DNA of 64,000 nt from CAZFBA01 sp964517135 (GTDB lineage: Bacteria > Cyanobacteriota > Vampirovibrionia > JBFMGH01), in contig CAZFBA010000016.1 of NCBI GenBank assembly GCA_964517135.1, positions 1 to 64,000 on the forward strand, read 5' to 3'. The position numbers and the translations under genes were made by a program. Below are positions 1-8,744 of this stretch, piece after piece (positions within the stretch are counted from its first letter, which is position 1; every line of letters begins with the position of its first letter). Under the pieces are notes generated by a model, which did no database searches, was not told where the DNA came from, and was given only the letters and a program-made list of their open reading frames with translations.

Positions 1-38
1 TTTTTGAAAATCGAAAACAAAAAATCTATTGTTATAGT
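1..38 (+). repeat. Dispersed repeat A, copy 1 (cut by window edge)
   Basis: An AT-rich stretch containing TTTTTGAAAATCGAAAAC that recurs almost unchanged at 28630-28667 (three substitutions by eye) and in part on the other strand at 57621-57659. Both longer copies are followed by an ATTAGTCTT stretch. It lies upstream of the sdh operon. Its left boundary is outside the window. Confidence 0.6.
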
Positions 39-241
39 TATGCATTAGTCTTTTCTATGTGATTGTCCTGTTATTTCAATAAAAGTCAGTAATAATAGGA
101 ATCTTGCCAGTTTATAAAAATAAATCTAAAAAAAATAAATTTTTTATTTTACTTTAAAGCTTTGAAGTCATATCATAAATGATGACTTTATTTTTAAAGG
201 CATAATTGCCAGAGTATAGAAAGAGCCTGGAGGGTTTATAA

Positions 242-589
242 TTGTTTGATTACAAGCTACACGTGGGAACAATAGCCTGGCTATTTCATAGAATTTCAGG
301 CCTGGTTTTAATCTTTTACCTTTCATTACACATCTGGGTAGTACATTACATAGCTGAAAGCCCTGAAAAATTTGATGCTTTAATGGCATTTCTAGCCCAA
401 CCTATTTTTAAATTAGCAGAAGTAGGTTTAATGGCAGCCATATTATACCATTCTATCAATGGCTTCAGGATTGTATTAGTAGATTATGTCTGGGGTAACG
501 CAAACCAAAAAGTATTATTCTGGATATCATTTGGAATCAGCACTGTATTAACCCTAATCGGTGCTTATTTTCTACTTATAAGTCACTAA
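242..589 (+). CDS. sdhC: Succinate dehydrogenase cytochrome b556 subunit SdhC
   Basis: First membrane anchor of succinate:quinone oxidoreductase, which carries heme b and the quinone site in the inner membrane. The 115-residue product has three hydrophobic helices (about 11-35, 58-81, 91-113). The family pattern H-R-x-S-G (His16 to Gly20) opens helix 1, and a second-helix Y-H-S-x-N-G-x-R motif places His70 as the probable heme ligand. The start is TTG: a strong GGAGGG at 229-234 lies 7 bases upstream and no ATG fits. It opens the operon sdhC-sdhD-sdhA-sdhB, with about 20 bases to sdhD. The gene order C-D-A-B favours succinate dehydrogenase over fumarate reductase. Confidence 0.9.
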   Translation: MFDYKLHVGTIAWLFHRISGLVLIFYLSLHIWVVHYIAESPEKFDALMAFLAQPIFKLAEVGLMAAILYHSINGFRIVLVDYVWGNANQKVLFWISFGISTVLTLIGAYFLLISH

Positions 590-609
590 TTGTAAAGAGG
601 AACCAGCAA

Positions 610-978
610 ATGACTACCAATATTAAATATAACGGATCAGCAAAATCAGGTGGCATAAAGCACTGGTTTTTTCAGCGCTGGACAGGCATGCTGCTAATTT
701 GCATGCTTATTACACACTTTGTCATTAGCCACTTTCACGGCCACCCCTACGTAACATACGATATGGTTATGGAAAGACTGGCCAACCCTGTCTGGAAATT
801 TTTTGATTTATCGTTTCTTTACCTGGCTGCTTATCACGGCATAATGGGCGTTTTGGCTGTTGTATCAGATTACAAGATAAGTGCCATACTCAAGGTTACT
901 ATTTATAGTGTTGCAATGGCAATTATGGCATACATTGTAATCTTTGGAACAATAACAATTTTATCTGTAAACGTCTAG
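610..978 (+). CDS. sdhD: Succinate dehydrogenase membrane anchor SdhD
   Basis: Second hydrophobic anchor of succinate dehydrogenase. The 122-residue product has three helices (about 24-42, 67-87, 93-117). The Q-R-W-T-G motif (22-26) is the quinone-site region of the family, and His76 in helix 2, followed by Asp87-Tyr88, is the likely second heme ligand. An AGAGGAA ribosome-binding site lies upstream of the ATG. It sits between sdhC and sdhA with short gaps, so co-transcription is near certain. Anchors diverge quickly, so the call rests on the motifs together with the position beside sdhA and sdhB. Confidence 0.88.
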   Translation: MTTNIKYNGSAKSGGIKHWFFQRWTGMLLICMLITHFVISHFHGHPYVTYDMVMERLANPVWKFFDLSFLYLAAYHGIMGVLAVVSDYKISAILKVTIYSVAMAIMAYIVIFGTITILSVNV

Positions 979-988
979 GAGAGGATTT

Positions 989-2701
989 ATGAAACACGGA
1001 TTTGATGTAGTGGTTGTAGGGGCAGGCCTTGCAGGTATGCGTGCTGCTCTACATACCAGCAAAAAATATAAAACAGCTGTTCTGTCAAAAATATTCCCGA
1101 CAAGATCACACTCAGGAGCAGCACAGGGTGGCATTAATGCTGCACTGGGTAATGTAGAAACCGATGATACACCTGAAATTCACTTTTTTGACACTGTAAA
1201 AGGATCAGACTATCTCGCTGATCAAAATGCAGCTGAACTTATGACCAGAGAAGCACCCGAAGAAGTCATAGAACTTGAACATTTAGGAGTTCTTTTTTCT
1301 CGCCTGGAAGACGGAAAGATTGCTCAAAGACCTTTCGGCGGTCAGGGTAGAAAAAGAACCTGCTATGCAGCAGATTATACAGGTCATGTTATACTGCATA
1401 CCCTGTGGGAACAGTGCGTAAAAAATAAAGTCTGTTTTTATTCTGAATTTCAGGTATTAGACCTGATTCTCAATGACGGAAAGTGTTGTGGAGTAATTGC
1501 ATATGAACTTACAACAGGCACAATTCATGTATTACACGCTAAAATGGTAGTAATAGCTACCGGTGGCTACGGTAGAGCTTATAAAATAACATCTAATGCT
1601 CATGCTAATACTGGTGATGGGCTATCTCTGGTGTATAATAACGGTATACCTGTTGAAGATATGGAATTTGTACAATTTCATCCGACAGGGCTTTACCAGC
1701 AGGGTGTTCTTGTTACAGAAGGTGCCCGGGGAGAAGGTGGTTACCTCATCAACAAGGATGGGGAACGCTTTATGAAGAATTATGCACCTAATTCAATGGA
1801 AATTGCCCCGAGAGACGTTGTATCAAGGGCTATCACAACTGAAATCCTCGAAGGAAGAGGTATAGACGGAAAAGATTATGTACACCTTGACCTCAGGCAC
1901 CTTGGGAAAGACCTTATTCTTGAACGCCTAAGCCAGATTAGAGAACTGGCAATAGATTTCGTAGGAGTTGATTGTATTGATGCACCTATACCAATCCAGC
2001 CAACCTGTCATTATTCTATGGGCGGTATACCAACCAATATAGATGGTCAGGTCATCTGGGATGTAAATGATACACCAGTACATGGGCTCTTTGCAGCCGG
2101 TGAATGTGCCTGTGTATCTGTACATGGTGCTAACAGGCTGGGTGGTAATTCTTTGCTGGATGCGGTTTATTATGGCTCCAGAGTCGGCAAAGAAATATTA
2201 AAACAGCTTGACAGTGGAATTGAGTATGTTAAACTGCCAGAAAACCCAGAACAGAAAACAGTTGACAGATTAAAAAATATCCATTCAAGCCAGGGCAGTG
2301 AAAAAGTTGCCAGTATCCGCAATGAACTTCAGGAAAGTATGATGGAAAATTGCGGTGTTTTCCGTGAGGCTGAAAAGCTGCAAAAGCAGGTTAACATTAT
2401 TAAAGAGCTTAAAGAAAAAGCCCGGCATATTTCCATTCAAGACAAGGGCAATATCTATAATACTGAACTTATGGAAGCTGTTGAGCTTCAAAATCTTCTG
2501 CTGTTTTCTGAGGTAATAGCACAGGGTGCTTTGCTAAGGCAAGAATCCAGAGGGTCTCATTTTAGAACAGATTTTTCTAAAAGAGATGATGAAAACTGGC
2601 TTAAGCACACGTTTTATTACAACCAGGACTCTGGAGATCCACGTATAGAATTTAAAACTGTTGTTATTACAGCGTTTCAACCACAGGAAAGAAAATATTA
2701 A
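989..2701 (+). CDS. sdhA: Succinate dehydrogenase flavoprotein subunit SdhA
   Basis: Catalytic subunit that oxidises succinate to fumarate in the TCA cycle and passes electrons to FAD. The 570-residue product starts with the dinucleotide-binding loop GAGLAG (11-16). The covalent flavin site is S-H-S-G-A-A-Q-G-G, with His41 as the expected attachment residue. HPTGLYQQG (from about 231) and the P-T-C-H-Y-S-M-G-G segment (from about 338) are substrate-site motifs. Length is typical of the family (about 570-590). It is preceded by a GGAGAGG-type ribosome-binding site and followed 17 bases later by sdhB. Nothing is missing. Confidence 0.97.
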   Translation: MKHGFDVVVVGAGLAGMRAALHTSKKYKTAVLSKIFPTRSHSGAAQGGINAALGNVETDDTPEIHFFDTVKGSDYLADQNAAELMTREAPEEVIELEHLGVLFSRLEDGKIAQRPFGGQGRKRTCYAADYTGHVILHTLWEQCVKNKVCFYSEFQVLDLILNDGKCCGVIAYELTTGTIHVLHAKMVVIATGGYGRAYKITSNAHANTGDGLSLVYNNGIPVEDMEFVQFHPTGLYQQGVLVTEGARGEGGYLINKDGERFMKNYAPNSMEIAPRDVVSRAITTEILEGRGIDGKDYVHLDLRHLGKDLILERLSQIRELAIDFVGVDCIDAPIPIQPTCHYSMGGIPTNIDGQVIWDVNDTPVHGLFAAGECACVSVHGANRLGGNSLLDAVYYGSRVGKEILKQLDSGIEYVKLPENPEQKTVDRLKNIHSSQGSEKVASIRNELQESMMENCGVFREAEKLQKQVNIIKELKEKARHISIQDKGNIYNTELMEAVELQNLLLFSEVIAQGALLRQESRGSHFRTDFSKRDDENWLKHTFYYNQDSGDPRIEFKTVVITAFQPQERKY

Positions 2702-2718
2702 ACCAGGAGAAATCAAAA

Positions 2719-3426
2719 ATGGCAGATCAAATAACATTTAAAATATACAGATATAACCCACTAAAAGACAGAAACGGAACTTTTGAAGAATTTAAACTTG
2801 ACCTTGAAGAAGGGTGGACAGTCTTAGACTATCTTAACCATATAAAGTGGTATATAGACGGCACTCTAACCTATAGGAGATCCTGTAGAAGTGCTATTTG
2901 CGGATCATGTGCAATGACAATAAATAAGGTTAACCGCCTTGCCTGTAAAACACAGGTTAAAGACCTTAAATCTTCTGAAATAATAATTGAACCACTTAAA
3001 TCATTTCCTGTTATAAGAGATCTTGTCGTTGATATGGATCATTTTTATGAGAAAATAGAGGCTATAAAGCCCTGGCTGATTGTTAACAGGCCACTTGACG
3101 ATAAAGAAATACCTCAGTCTGCTGAAGATCGCAACAAGATAGATGAGGCTGTTATGTGTATATTATGTGGTTCCTGTACGTCTAGTTGCCCATCATACTG
3201 GTATAACAATGATTACCTGGGACCTGCAGCCCTGTATAAAGCGTTCAGGTTTGCTTTTGATACCAGAGACGATGGATTACATGAAAGGCTTGAAATTATT
3301 AACGACAAAAATGGCATGTTCAGATGTCATACTATTTTTAACTGTGTTGAAGCCTGTCCCAAGTCTCTAAACCCAACGCATGGCATTAGTGAGCTTAAGA
3401 AAATATGTTTTACAGAAACAATATAG
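2719..3426 (+). CDS. sdhB: Succinate dehydrogenase iron-sulfur subunit SdhB
   Basis: Electron-transfer subunit linking SdhA to the quinone site. In 235 residues it holds the [2Fe-2S] ligands Cys56, Cys61, Cys64 and Cys76. It then has a C-x2-C-x2-C-x3-C-P cluster motif (Cys148, 151, 154, 158) and a last set at Cys204, Cys210 and Cys214. Together these bind the three expected clusters. The ATG has a GGAGAA site just upstream. It is the last gene of the sdh operon, followed within 10 bases by a strong hairpin. Length and ligand spacing are normal. Confidence 0.96.
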   Translation: MADQITFKIYRYNPLKDRNGTFEEFKLDLEEGWTVLDYLNHIKWYIDGTLTYRRSCRSAICGSCAMTINKVNRLACKTQVKDLKSSEIIIEPLKSFPVIRDLVVDMDHFYEKIEAIKPWLIVNRPLDDKEIPQSAEDRNKIDEAVMCILCGSCTSSCPSYWYNNDYLGPAALYKAFRFAFDTRDDGLHERLEIINDKNGMFRCHTIFNCVEACPKSLNPTHGISELKKICFTETI

Positions 3427-3434
3427 CTTTCAAA

Positions 3435-3467
3435 AGAGGGTTTAGCATTCAGAAAGCTAAACCCTCT
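3435..3467 (+). terminator. Hairpin between sdhB and lpxK
   Basis: A 12-bp perfect stem (AGAGGGTTTAGC with GCTAAACCCTCT) and a 9-base loop start 9 bases after the sdhB stop. No U-run follows (GGATATATA comes next). It may act as a mRNA 3' end stabiliser or processing site rather than a classical intrinsic terminator. It ends 16 bases before the lpxK start. Confidence 0.6.
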
Positions 3468-3483
3468 GGATATATACCATAAA

Positions 3484-4575
3484 ATGAAGCAATATTTGAC
3501 TGAATATCACTATAAAAGTAAGTATTCCTTTTTAGAAAAAGGAATATATATTGTTTTATATCCGTTATCACTGGTATATTTGCTTATAACTAAAATCAGG
3601 CTCTATATGTACAGGTCAAATAAACTAAAAACAGAGCTCAGTCGTTGCAAAACTATTAGTATAGGTAATTTAACCACTGGGGGAACAGGCAAAACGCCTA
3701 TAGCAATAGAATTTGCAAGATACTTTACAGATATTGACGGCTATAACCCCTGTATTTTAAGCAGAGGATATGGTAAAAAGACTAGCAATAAAAAGACAGT
3801 TTCAGTTGCCAGAATCGCTAATAAGCTTATAGCTAATTCTCCAGATGAATGTGGTGATGAACCATTTCTTATGGCAAACATTCTGGATAACGTTACAATA
3901 CTGACAGGCAATAATAGAAAGGAATTAGCTAAGTTAGCTACTGACAAATACGCCTGTAACTTGCTTATTCTTGATGACGGCTTTCAGCATTTACGTCTTG
4001 AAAGAGATTTGAACCTTCTCCTTATCGATAGAATAAAGCTAACAGGCAATAACAGAGTTTTACCTTTAGGACCGCTGAGAGAGCCTCTTTCTGAAATCAA
4101 GAGAGCTGATGCAATAATATTAGTAGACAAAAATACTGATTGTTCCAATATAAAACCACTACCAGATGAAGTTACAAATTCATCGATACCTGTTTTTACT
4201 GCCAGTATGGTTTTTGATGGTTTTGAAAATATTCAAACAGGTGAGAAAACGCTATCTGTTCCATTTTCTCCGGTTACAGCATTTGCTGGTATCGCACACC
4301 CTGAAAGCTTTTTTAAGATGGTAAGCAAGCACAATTCTCACATTTTGGATACTATTGCGTTTAAAGATCACCATAACTACACAAAAAATGATATTTTGCA
4401 TATACTCAATATTTCAAATAATAATGAATCAAAGGCACTAATAACAACACAAAAAGATGCTTTTAAGATACGTCAATTTTTTTCACTAATCAATCTGCCA
4501 GTATACACGTTAAACATTAAGATGGAGATTAATATTCCTGAAATATTAGAAAAAACAGGTTTTTATGACAAATAA
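3484..4575 (+). CDS. lpxK: Tetraacyldisaccharide 4'-kinase LpxK
   Basis: Phosphorylates the 4' position of the lipid A precursor disaccharide at the inner membrane, giving lipid IV-A. The 363-residue product has an N-terminal hydrophobic helix (about 20-40). The family P-loop is G-N-L-T-T-G-G-T-G-K-T (61-71), and the L-D-D-G-F-Q-H motif, which is diagnostic of LpxK, comes about 100 residues later. It overlaps the following glycosyltransferase by 11 bases, so the two are translationally coupled. The start ATG lacks a strong ribosome-binding site. The gene is direct evidence for a lipid A outer membrane. Confidence 0.94.
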   Translation: MKQYLTEYHYKSKYSFLEKGIYIVLYPLSLVYLLITKIRLYMYRSNKLKTELSRCKTISIGNLTTGGTGKTPIAIEFARYFTDIDGYNPCILSRGYGKKTSNKKTVSVARIANKLIANSPDECGDEPFLMANILDNVTILTGNNRKELAKLATDKYACNLLILDDGFQHLRLERDLNLLLIDRIKLTGNNRVLPLGPLREPLSEIKRADAIILVDKNTDCSNIKPLPDEVTNSSIPVFTASMVFDGFENIQTGEKTLSVPFSPVTAFAGIAHPESFFKMVSKHNSHILDTIAFKDHHNYTKNDILHILNISNNNESKALITTQKDAFKIRQFFSLINLPVYTLNIKMEINIPEILEKTGFYDK

Positions 4576-5638
4576 TGAAACAATACCTAAAAAGATACTG
4601 GTTATCAGGTATCGTTTTATTGGTGATACTGTTCTTACTGTGCCCTTTTTAAGGAATCTGCATTACCAGTATCCTTATGCAAAAATCGATGTACTGGTAG
4701 AAAAAGTTTCTGGCAGCTTTCTCAAACATTGTCCATATATAAATAATTTGATAAACTTTGAAGACTGGTCAATACCCAAAGGAGAAAGATCATCAAAGCT
4801 CATTAATTTGATTAAACACATATTTTTACTCCGAAAAGAAAGATATGATATGGCATTTGTATTAAAGAGATCTCTTTCAAGTGCACTAATGGCTTACTTT
4901 TCTGGTTCAAAAATAAGAGCAGGCTTTGATACAGAATATCGAGGACTATTATTAACCCACAAAGTCAATTACGATATAACCAAGCATGAATCAGAGTGTT
5001 TTCTTGATCTTTTAAATGAAGTTAATATACCGGTAAAAGATTACTATCTTGAAGCTTGGACAACAAAAGAGGAAATTAATAATATTAATACCCTTCTTGA
5101 AAAAGAACCTGTCAGCAATACAAAAAAGGTTTTAATTAATGCAAGTGCATCTAACCCTGATAAAATGTGGTCGCCTGTTTGTTTTGCAAAGATTATAGAA
5201 ATACTGGTCAATCAATATGATTGCCAGATCTATATTACAGGCATAGAAAAAGATGCCGGTGCTTATGAACAGATTTTCAGAAACCTATCAGAACCCCTTA
5301 AACACCCTGTAATAAGCTTTATGGGCAAAACTACCATTCTTGAATCAGTTGAACTAATCAAAAGAATGAACCTGGTTATAGGAGTCGATTCTGGCATTTT
5401 GCATCTTTCTGCTTCTGTAAATAGCCCAACCATTGGCATTTTTGGGCCTACAAATGAAAAAAAATGGTCTCCATATAACAATAAAAGCAATATAATAACC
5501 TCTACTGTGACTTGCAGGCCTTGCAACCTTCATAAAAAATCTGGATGTAACATTGAATGCCTGAAAAACATATCTTATAATGATGTAATATCAATAGCTG
5601 CAAAGTATTTAAACATGGAAAACCATAATGAAACTTGA
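4565..5638 (+). CDS. Glycosyltransferase family 9 (heptosyltransferase-like)
   Basis: Probable ADP-heptose:LPS transferase adding a heptose to the LPS core on the cytoplasmic face. The 357-residue protein shows the GT9/GT-B layout. An N-terminal ILVIRYRFIGDTVLTVPFL strand-loop-helix resembles WaaF/WaaC/RfaQ proteins. In the C-terminal half it has the nucleotide-sugar motif G-V-D-S-G-x-L-H-L, followed by G-I-F-G-P-T. It overlaps lpxK by 11 bases and the next gene by 11 bases. Which core position it modifies cannot be told from sequence. Confidence 0.85.
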   Translation: MTNNETIPKKILVIRYRFIGDTVLTVPFLRNLHYQYPYAKIDVLVEKVSGSFLKHCPYINNLINFEDWSIPKGERSSKLINLIKHIFLLRKERYDMAFVLKRSLSSALMAYFSGSKIRAGFDTEYRGLLLTHKVNYDITKHESECFLDLLNEVNIPVKDYYLEAWTTKEEINNINTLLEKEPVSNTKKVLINASASNPDKMWSPVCFAKIIEILVNQYDCQIYITGIEKDAGAYEQIFRNLSEPLKHPVISFMGKTTILESVELIKRMNLVIGVDSGILHLSASVNSPTIGIFGPTNEKKWSPYNNKSNIITSTVTCRPCNLHKKSGCNIECLKNISYNDVISIAAKYLNMENHNET

Positions 5639-6824
5639 TGAAATATTAAATAAAGAGCTTGATACCATAAAAAAACAGGGTCTTTATAGAGAAATAAAAG
5701 TTTTAGACTATCCTGCTGCCCTTGAGGTAAAAATAAATGGTAAATTTTATCTGAATTTAGCTTCTAATAATTATCTTAACTATGCTGAGCATCCTGAAAT
5801 AAAGGAAGCAGCTATCAATGCCATAAATAAATACGGAACAGGCTCAACTGGATCAAGGCTTATCACCGGTACAACACCTCTACATGACAAACTAGAAAGA
5901 ACCATATCTAATTTTAAGTCAACTGAATCAGCTATGTTTATGTCCTGCGGTTTTATTACTAATGTTTCTACAATATCAGCTCTTGCTGGCAAACAGGATG
6001 TCATTTTTTCTGATGAATTAAACCATGCAAGCATTATAGATGGAATAAGACTCTCAGGTGCTCAAAAATTTATTTATAAACATAATAATACACCAGAATT
6101 AGAAGAATTGCTTAAACAGCACAGGCAAAAATATAACAGGGCCCTGATTATAACAGATACTATTTTTAGTATGGATGGTGATAGGGCTGATCTTGTAAAA
6201 CTAATAGAGCTAAAAAATAAATATAAGTGTATTATTATGGTAGACGAAGCCCATGCTACAGGAATATACGGAAAAACAGGTGCAGGCTTGGCAGAAGAAC
6301 TTTCTCTATCAAAAAATATTGACATCCAAATGGGCACTTTCAGCAAAGCTATAGGTATCGAAGGGGGATATATTGCTGGTTCCAAACTGCTAATTGACTA
6401 TCTTAGACATAATTCAAGAGGTTTTATTTACTCCACAGCGCCATCACCTGCAATAGCAGGGGCTATTATTAAAGCAATGGAGATTGTAAAAGAAGACAGA
6501 TCCTCAAGAGAGTTATTAAAAAAGCATATTGATTATTTTAAATCCAGAATCATTGAACTGGAAAAAAGAACAGCCCTTTCATTAATACCCACTGATTCAG
6601 CAATTTTTTGCCTGAATACCGGTAATGTTGATAATACAATGCTTTTTTATAAAGAAATGTTTGAAAAACACCACATACTGGTAAGTGCAATAAGACCACC
6701 CACAGTAAAAACAAGCCGAATAAGAATTTGTCTTAGTGCCGGGCTCACAAAAGCCAGTATTGAAAGAACTCTATTGGCTATTAATAACTCTATAAGTACT
6801 CTGGATAAACCCAAACACGATTAA
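5628..6824 (+). CDS. Alpha-oxoamine synthase family PLP enzyme (BioF/KBL-like)
   Basis: PLP-dependent acyl-CoA:amino acid condensing enzyme of the family that includes 8-amino-7-oxononanoate synthase, 2-amino-3-ketobutyrate ligase and serine palmitoyltransferase. In 398 residues it has G-T-G-S-T-G-S-R-L-I-T-G-T, the D-E-L-N-H-A-S aldehyde stacking region, the Asp of V-D-E-A-H-A-T-G and the Schiff-base lysine Lys240 in G-T-F-S-K-A. Its start lies 11 bases inside the glycosyltransferase gene. Linkage to lpxK and a GT9 gene, not to bio genes, leaves its product open: biotin precursor, aminoketone or a sphinganine-like lipid. Confidence 0.88.
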   Translation: MKLDEILNKELDTIKKQGLYREIKVLDYPAALEVKINGKFYLNLASNNYLNYAEHPEIKEAAINAINKYGTGSTGSRLITGTTPLHDKLERTISNFKSTESAMFMSCGFITNVSTISALAGKQDVIFSDELNHASIIDGIRLSGAQKFIYKHNNTPELEELLKQHRQKYNRALIITDTIFSMDGDRADLVKLIELKNKYKCIIMVDEAHATGIYGKTGAGLAEELSLSKNIDIQMGTFSKAIGIEGGYIAGSKLLIDYLRHNSRGFIYSTAPSPAIAGAIIKAMEIVKEDRSSRELLKKHIDYFKSRIIELEKRTALSLIPTDSAIFCLNTGNVDNTMLFYKEMFEKHHILVSAIRPPTVKTSRIRICLSAGLTKASIERTLLAINNSISTLDKPKHD

Positions 6825-6917
6825 TATAACTTAAAATAACTTTACATTTCTTAATAATACCTAGTTCAAAAGAACGAATACTTCAGTCTAATGATAGTTT
6901 TTCTGATAAAAATTTAT

Positions 6918-6947
6918 TTGAATGGTGTTAAAATAATTACATAAGAT
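6918..6947 (+). promoter_or_regulatory. Candidate promoter for a short transcript
   Basis: TTGAAT (6918-6923), an 18-base gap and TAAGAT (6942-6947) resemble a sigma-70 promoter. Transcription would begin near 6954 and run into the hairpin at 6990-7016, giving an RNA of about 65 bases with no coding sequence. Plausible but unproven. Confidence 0.3.
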
Positions 6948-6989
6948 AAATAAAAGGCTTTATTTTAAAGGCGAGAACCTGTTGGCTAA

Positions 6990-7020
6990 AAAAGTGCTTG
7001 AAAAAAAGCACTTTTCTTTT
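6990..7020. terminator. Bidirectional intrinsic terminator
   Basis: A 10-bp stem (AAAAGTGCTT with AAGCACTTTT) and a 6-base loop are followed by TTTT-C-TTTT on the plus strand and by a T-run on the minus strand. It lies between the plus-strand lpxK operon and the convergent minus-strand exbD gene and can serve both. Confidence 0.8.
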
Positions 7021-7036
7021 GTTTTTAATATTTAAC

Positions 7037-7438
7037 TTAGCCTTCACCTTGATTTCTCTGCATTATAGAAACATTTTCAATGCCTGCGGTTCTGGCAGTA
7101 TCCATAACAAATACGACATCTCTGTGAATAGCATTGGCATCTGCTTGAATAATCAACCCATCTTTCTTTTCTTTGCTCAGGTCTTGCAGAGTATAGACCA
7201 GGCTGCCCTTATCTACTTTTTTGCCTTCAATATTGATGTCACCTGTTTCTAGAATCTCAATATTTATAACTTTAAACTCTTTTTTATCGTCAGGAGGTGC
7301 ACCAATTTCAGGTATAGCGAGATTTAACCCCTGCTGATCAAGTAATGGTGCTATTACCATCATAATAATTAGCAAGACCAGGAATATATCTGTCAAGGGA
7401 GTAATATTAATTTCATTAAATGTATCTTTGATTGCCAT
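7037..7438 (-). CDS. ExbD/TolR family biopolymer transport protein (copy 2)
   Basis: Proton-channel partner of the ExbB/TolQ homologue, transmitting proton motive force to TonB. The 133-residue protein has the family layout: a short cytoplasmic N-terminus, one transmembrane helix (about 15-35) containing the essential Asp in T-P-L-T-D-I-F-L-V-L-L, then a periplasmic domain. It is last in the minus-strand operon, 5 bases after the first exbD. The two share a near-identical first 32 residues but diverge in the periplasmic domain, so they are old duplicates rather than a recent one. Confidence 0.9.
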   Translation of the reverse strand: MAIKDTFNEINITPLTDIFLVLLIIMMVIAPLLDQQGLNLAIPEIGAPPDDKKEFKVINIEILETGDINIEGKKVDKGSLVYTLQDLSKEKKDGLIIQADANAIHRDVVFVMDTARTAGIENVSIMQRNQGEG

Positions 7439-7443
7439 AAATA

Positions 7444-7914
7444 CTAACTGCCTTCTGCGGGTGCACTAATTGCCGGACGTGTTTCTTCTTCAAGGGTTTG
7501 CTGTTGCTTCTTGGATAGAGGTTCACCTGCGATAGTCAGCTTTTCAAACCCTGCCTGTTGTGCTGCTTTCATTACTGCAAGTACATCTTTGTTTTTTGTT
7601 TCTTTGTCTGCTCTTACCACAACAGATTTCTCTTCGGTTTTTTCTTTAAAACTTACCAGTGTAGAAACAAGATTAGCTTCGGTAGTAGGCACTTTATTAA
7701 CAAAAACCTGGCCTTCTTTGGTTATGGCTACCTCAACATCTTTTGCTTCAACATTAAGGCCGCTATTAATTTCAGGAATCTCAATGTTTTGATCGATATT
7801 TTGAAACGTTGGTGCAATAACCATCATAATGATGAGTAATACCAGAAATATATCTGTCAAAGGTGTAATATTTATTTCACTGAATGTTTCATTGGTTCCT
7901 GATTTAAAAGCCAT
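7444..7914 (-). CDS. ExbD/TolR family biopolymer transport protein (copy 1)
   Basis: Same family as its downstream neighbour, 156 residues long. It has one N-terminal helix with the channel Asp in I-T-P-L-T-D-I-F-L, a periplasmic domain, and an added C-terminal tail of about 25 residues (K-K-Q-Q-Q-T-L-E-E-E onward) that copy 2 lacks. It starts 6 bases after the exbB/tolQ-like stop. Two different ExbD proteins behind one ExbB suggest either a mixed dimer in the motor or two alternative motors. Confidence 0.9.
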   Translation of the reverse strand: MAFKSGTNETFSEINITPLTDIFLVLLIIMMVIAPTFQNIDQNIEIPEINSGLNVEAKDVEVAITKEGQVFVNKVPTTEANLVSTLVSFKEKTEEKSVVVRADKETKNKDVLAVMKAAQQAGFEKLTIAGEPLSKKQQQTLEEETRPAISAPAEGS

Positions 7915-7920
7915 TGTTGA

Positions 7921-8622
7921 TTATATCCTGTTCTTTTCTTGAGGGAAACCACTATATTGCTGGTTAGGAGTGCCACCATAGGCCTTACCTTGAGGCTGAG
8001 GAGCTGATTGAGGTGCTGAATCAGTAGCAAAACTAAGGAATAAAAGCTTTAACAGCTGAAAATCATCTTCATATCGCCTGACTACAGACTGAAAAGAGTT
8101 AAAGAGTATAACAGCAACAATAGCTACACCAAGACCAAAGGCAGTAGCAATAAGTGCAGAACCAATACCCATAGCAACGGCGGCTGATTGGTTACCCTGC
8201 ATTGCAAGGTCCTGGAAGGTATAGAGAATTCTAACAACTGTACCAAATAATCCCAGAAATGGTGCAACGGCTCCGATCGTTCCAAGTATGCTGAGGTGCT
8301 TTTCAAGTTTTCTTGAAGCCAGGCTTGTTGTTATATCAAAAGAAGAGGCAAAGTCGTTTTTCTGTTCTGCAAGAACTCTAACGCCTTCTTCTGCAACGGC
8401 TCCGATAATGCCTCCCAGTTGTGCACTAAGATTTTGTGCGCCTTCAAGATTACCTCTATGGAGTTCTCTTTGAAGTCTTCTGATAAACTGGTCAACATCT
8501 CTTTTATTACGTTTGTAGAATGAGAACCGGTTAATTGCAACGGCTACAACCAGTATTGAGCAAATAAATATTGGAAATAATACCGGCCAATCCAGTTTTA
8601 TTGAATGAATAAGTAGTTCCAT
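7921..8622 (-). CDS. MotA/TolQ/ExbB family proton channel protein
   Basis: Channel-forming inner-membrane subunit of a TonB- or Tol-type energy transducer. The 233-residue protein has a first helix near residues 10-32. A long cytoplasmic loop follows, with E-E-G-V-R and a conserved L-G-x-I-G-A-V-A-P-F-L-G-L-F-G-T-V segment. A third helix carries A-L-I-A-T-A-F-G-L. The C-terminal 30 residues are Pro/Gln/Ser-rich. It sits between tonB and two exbD genes, so ExbB is more likely than TolQ; no tolA, tolB or pal is present nearby. Confidence 0.9.
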   Translation of the reverse strand: MELLIHSIKLDWPVLFPIFICSILVVAVAINRFSFYKRNKRDVDQFIRRLQRELHRGNLEGAQNLSAQLGGIIGAVAEEGVRVLAEQKNDFASSFDITTSLASRKLEKHLSILGTIGAVAPFLGLFGTVVRILYTFQDLAMQGNQSAAVAMGIGSALIATAFGLGVAIVAVILFNSFQSVVRRYEDDFQLLKLLFLSFATDSAPQSAPQPQGKAYGGTPNQQYSGFPQEKNRI

Positions 8623-8744
8623 AAAAATTCCTCTTCACTATCGACTTGTGTATTTGCACCATTATACTTCACAAATAATTTAATAGCTTAATTTTTCATC
8701 AACAGATATAAATAATTTTACGTGAATTATAAACCCTGTTGCTT

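Noticed and set aside
3435..3467. Riboswitch upstream of lpxK
   Set aside because: A single perfect stem-loop without further conserved structure; better read as the sdh 3' hairpin.
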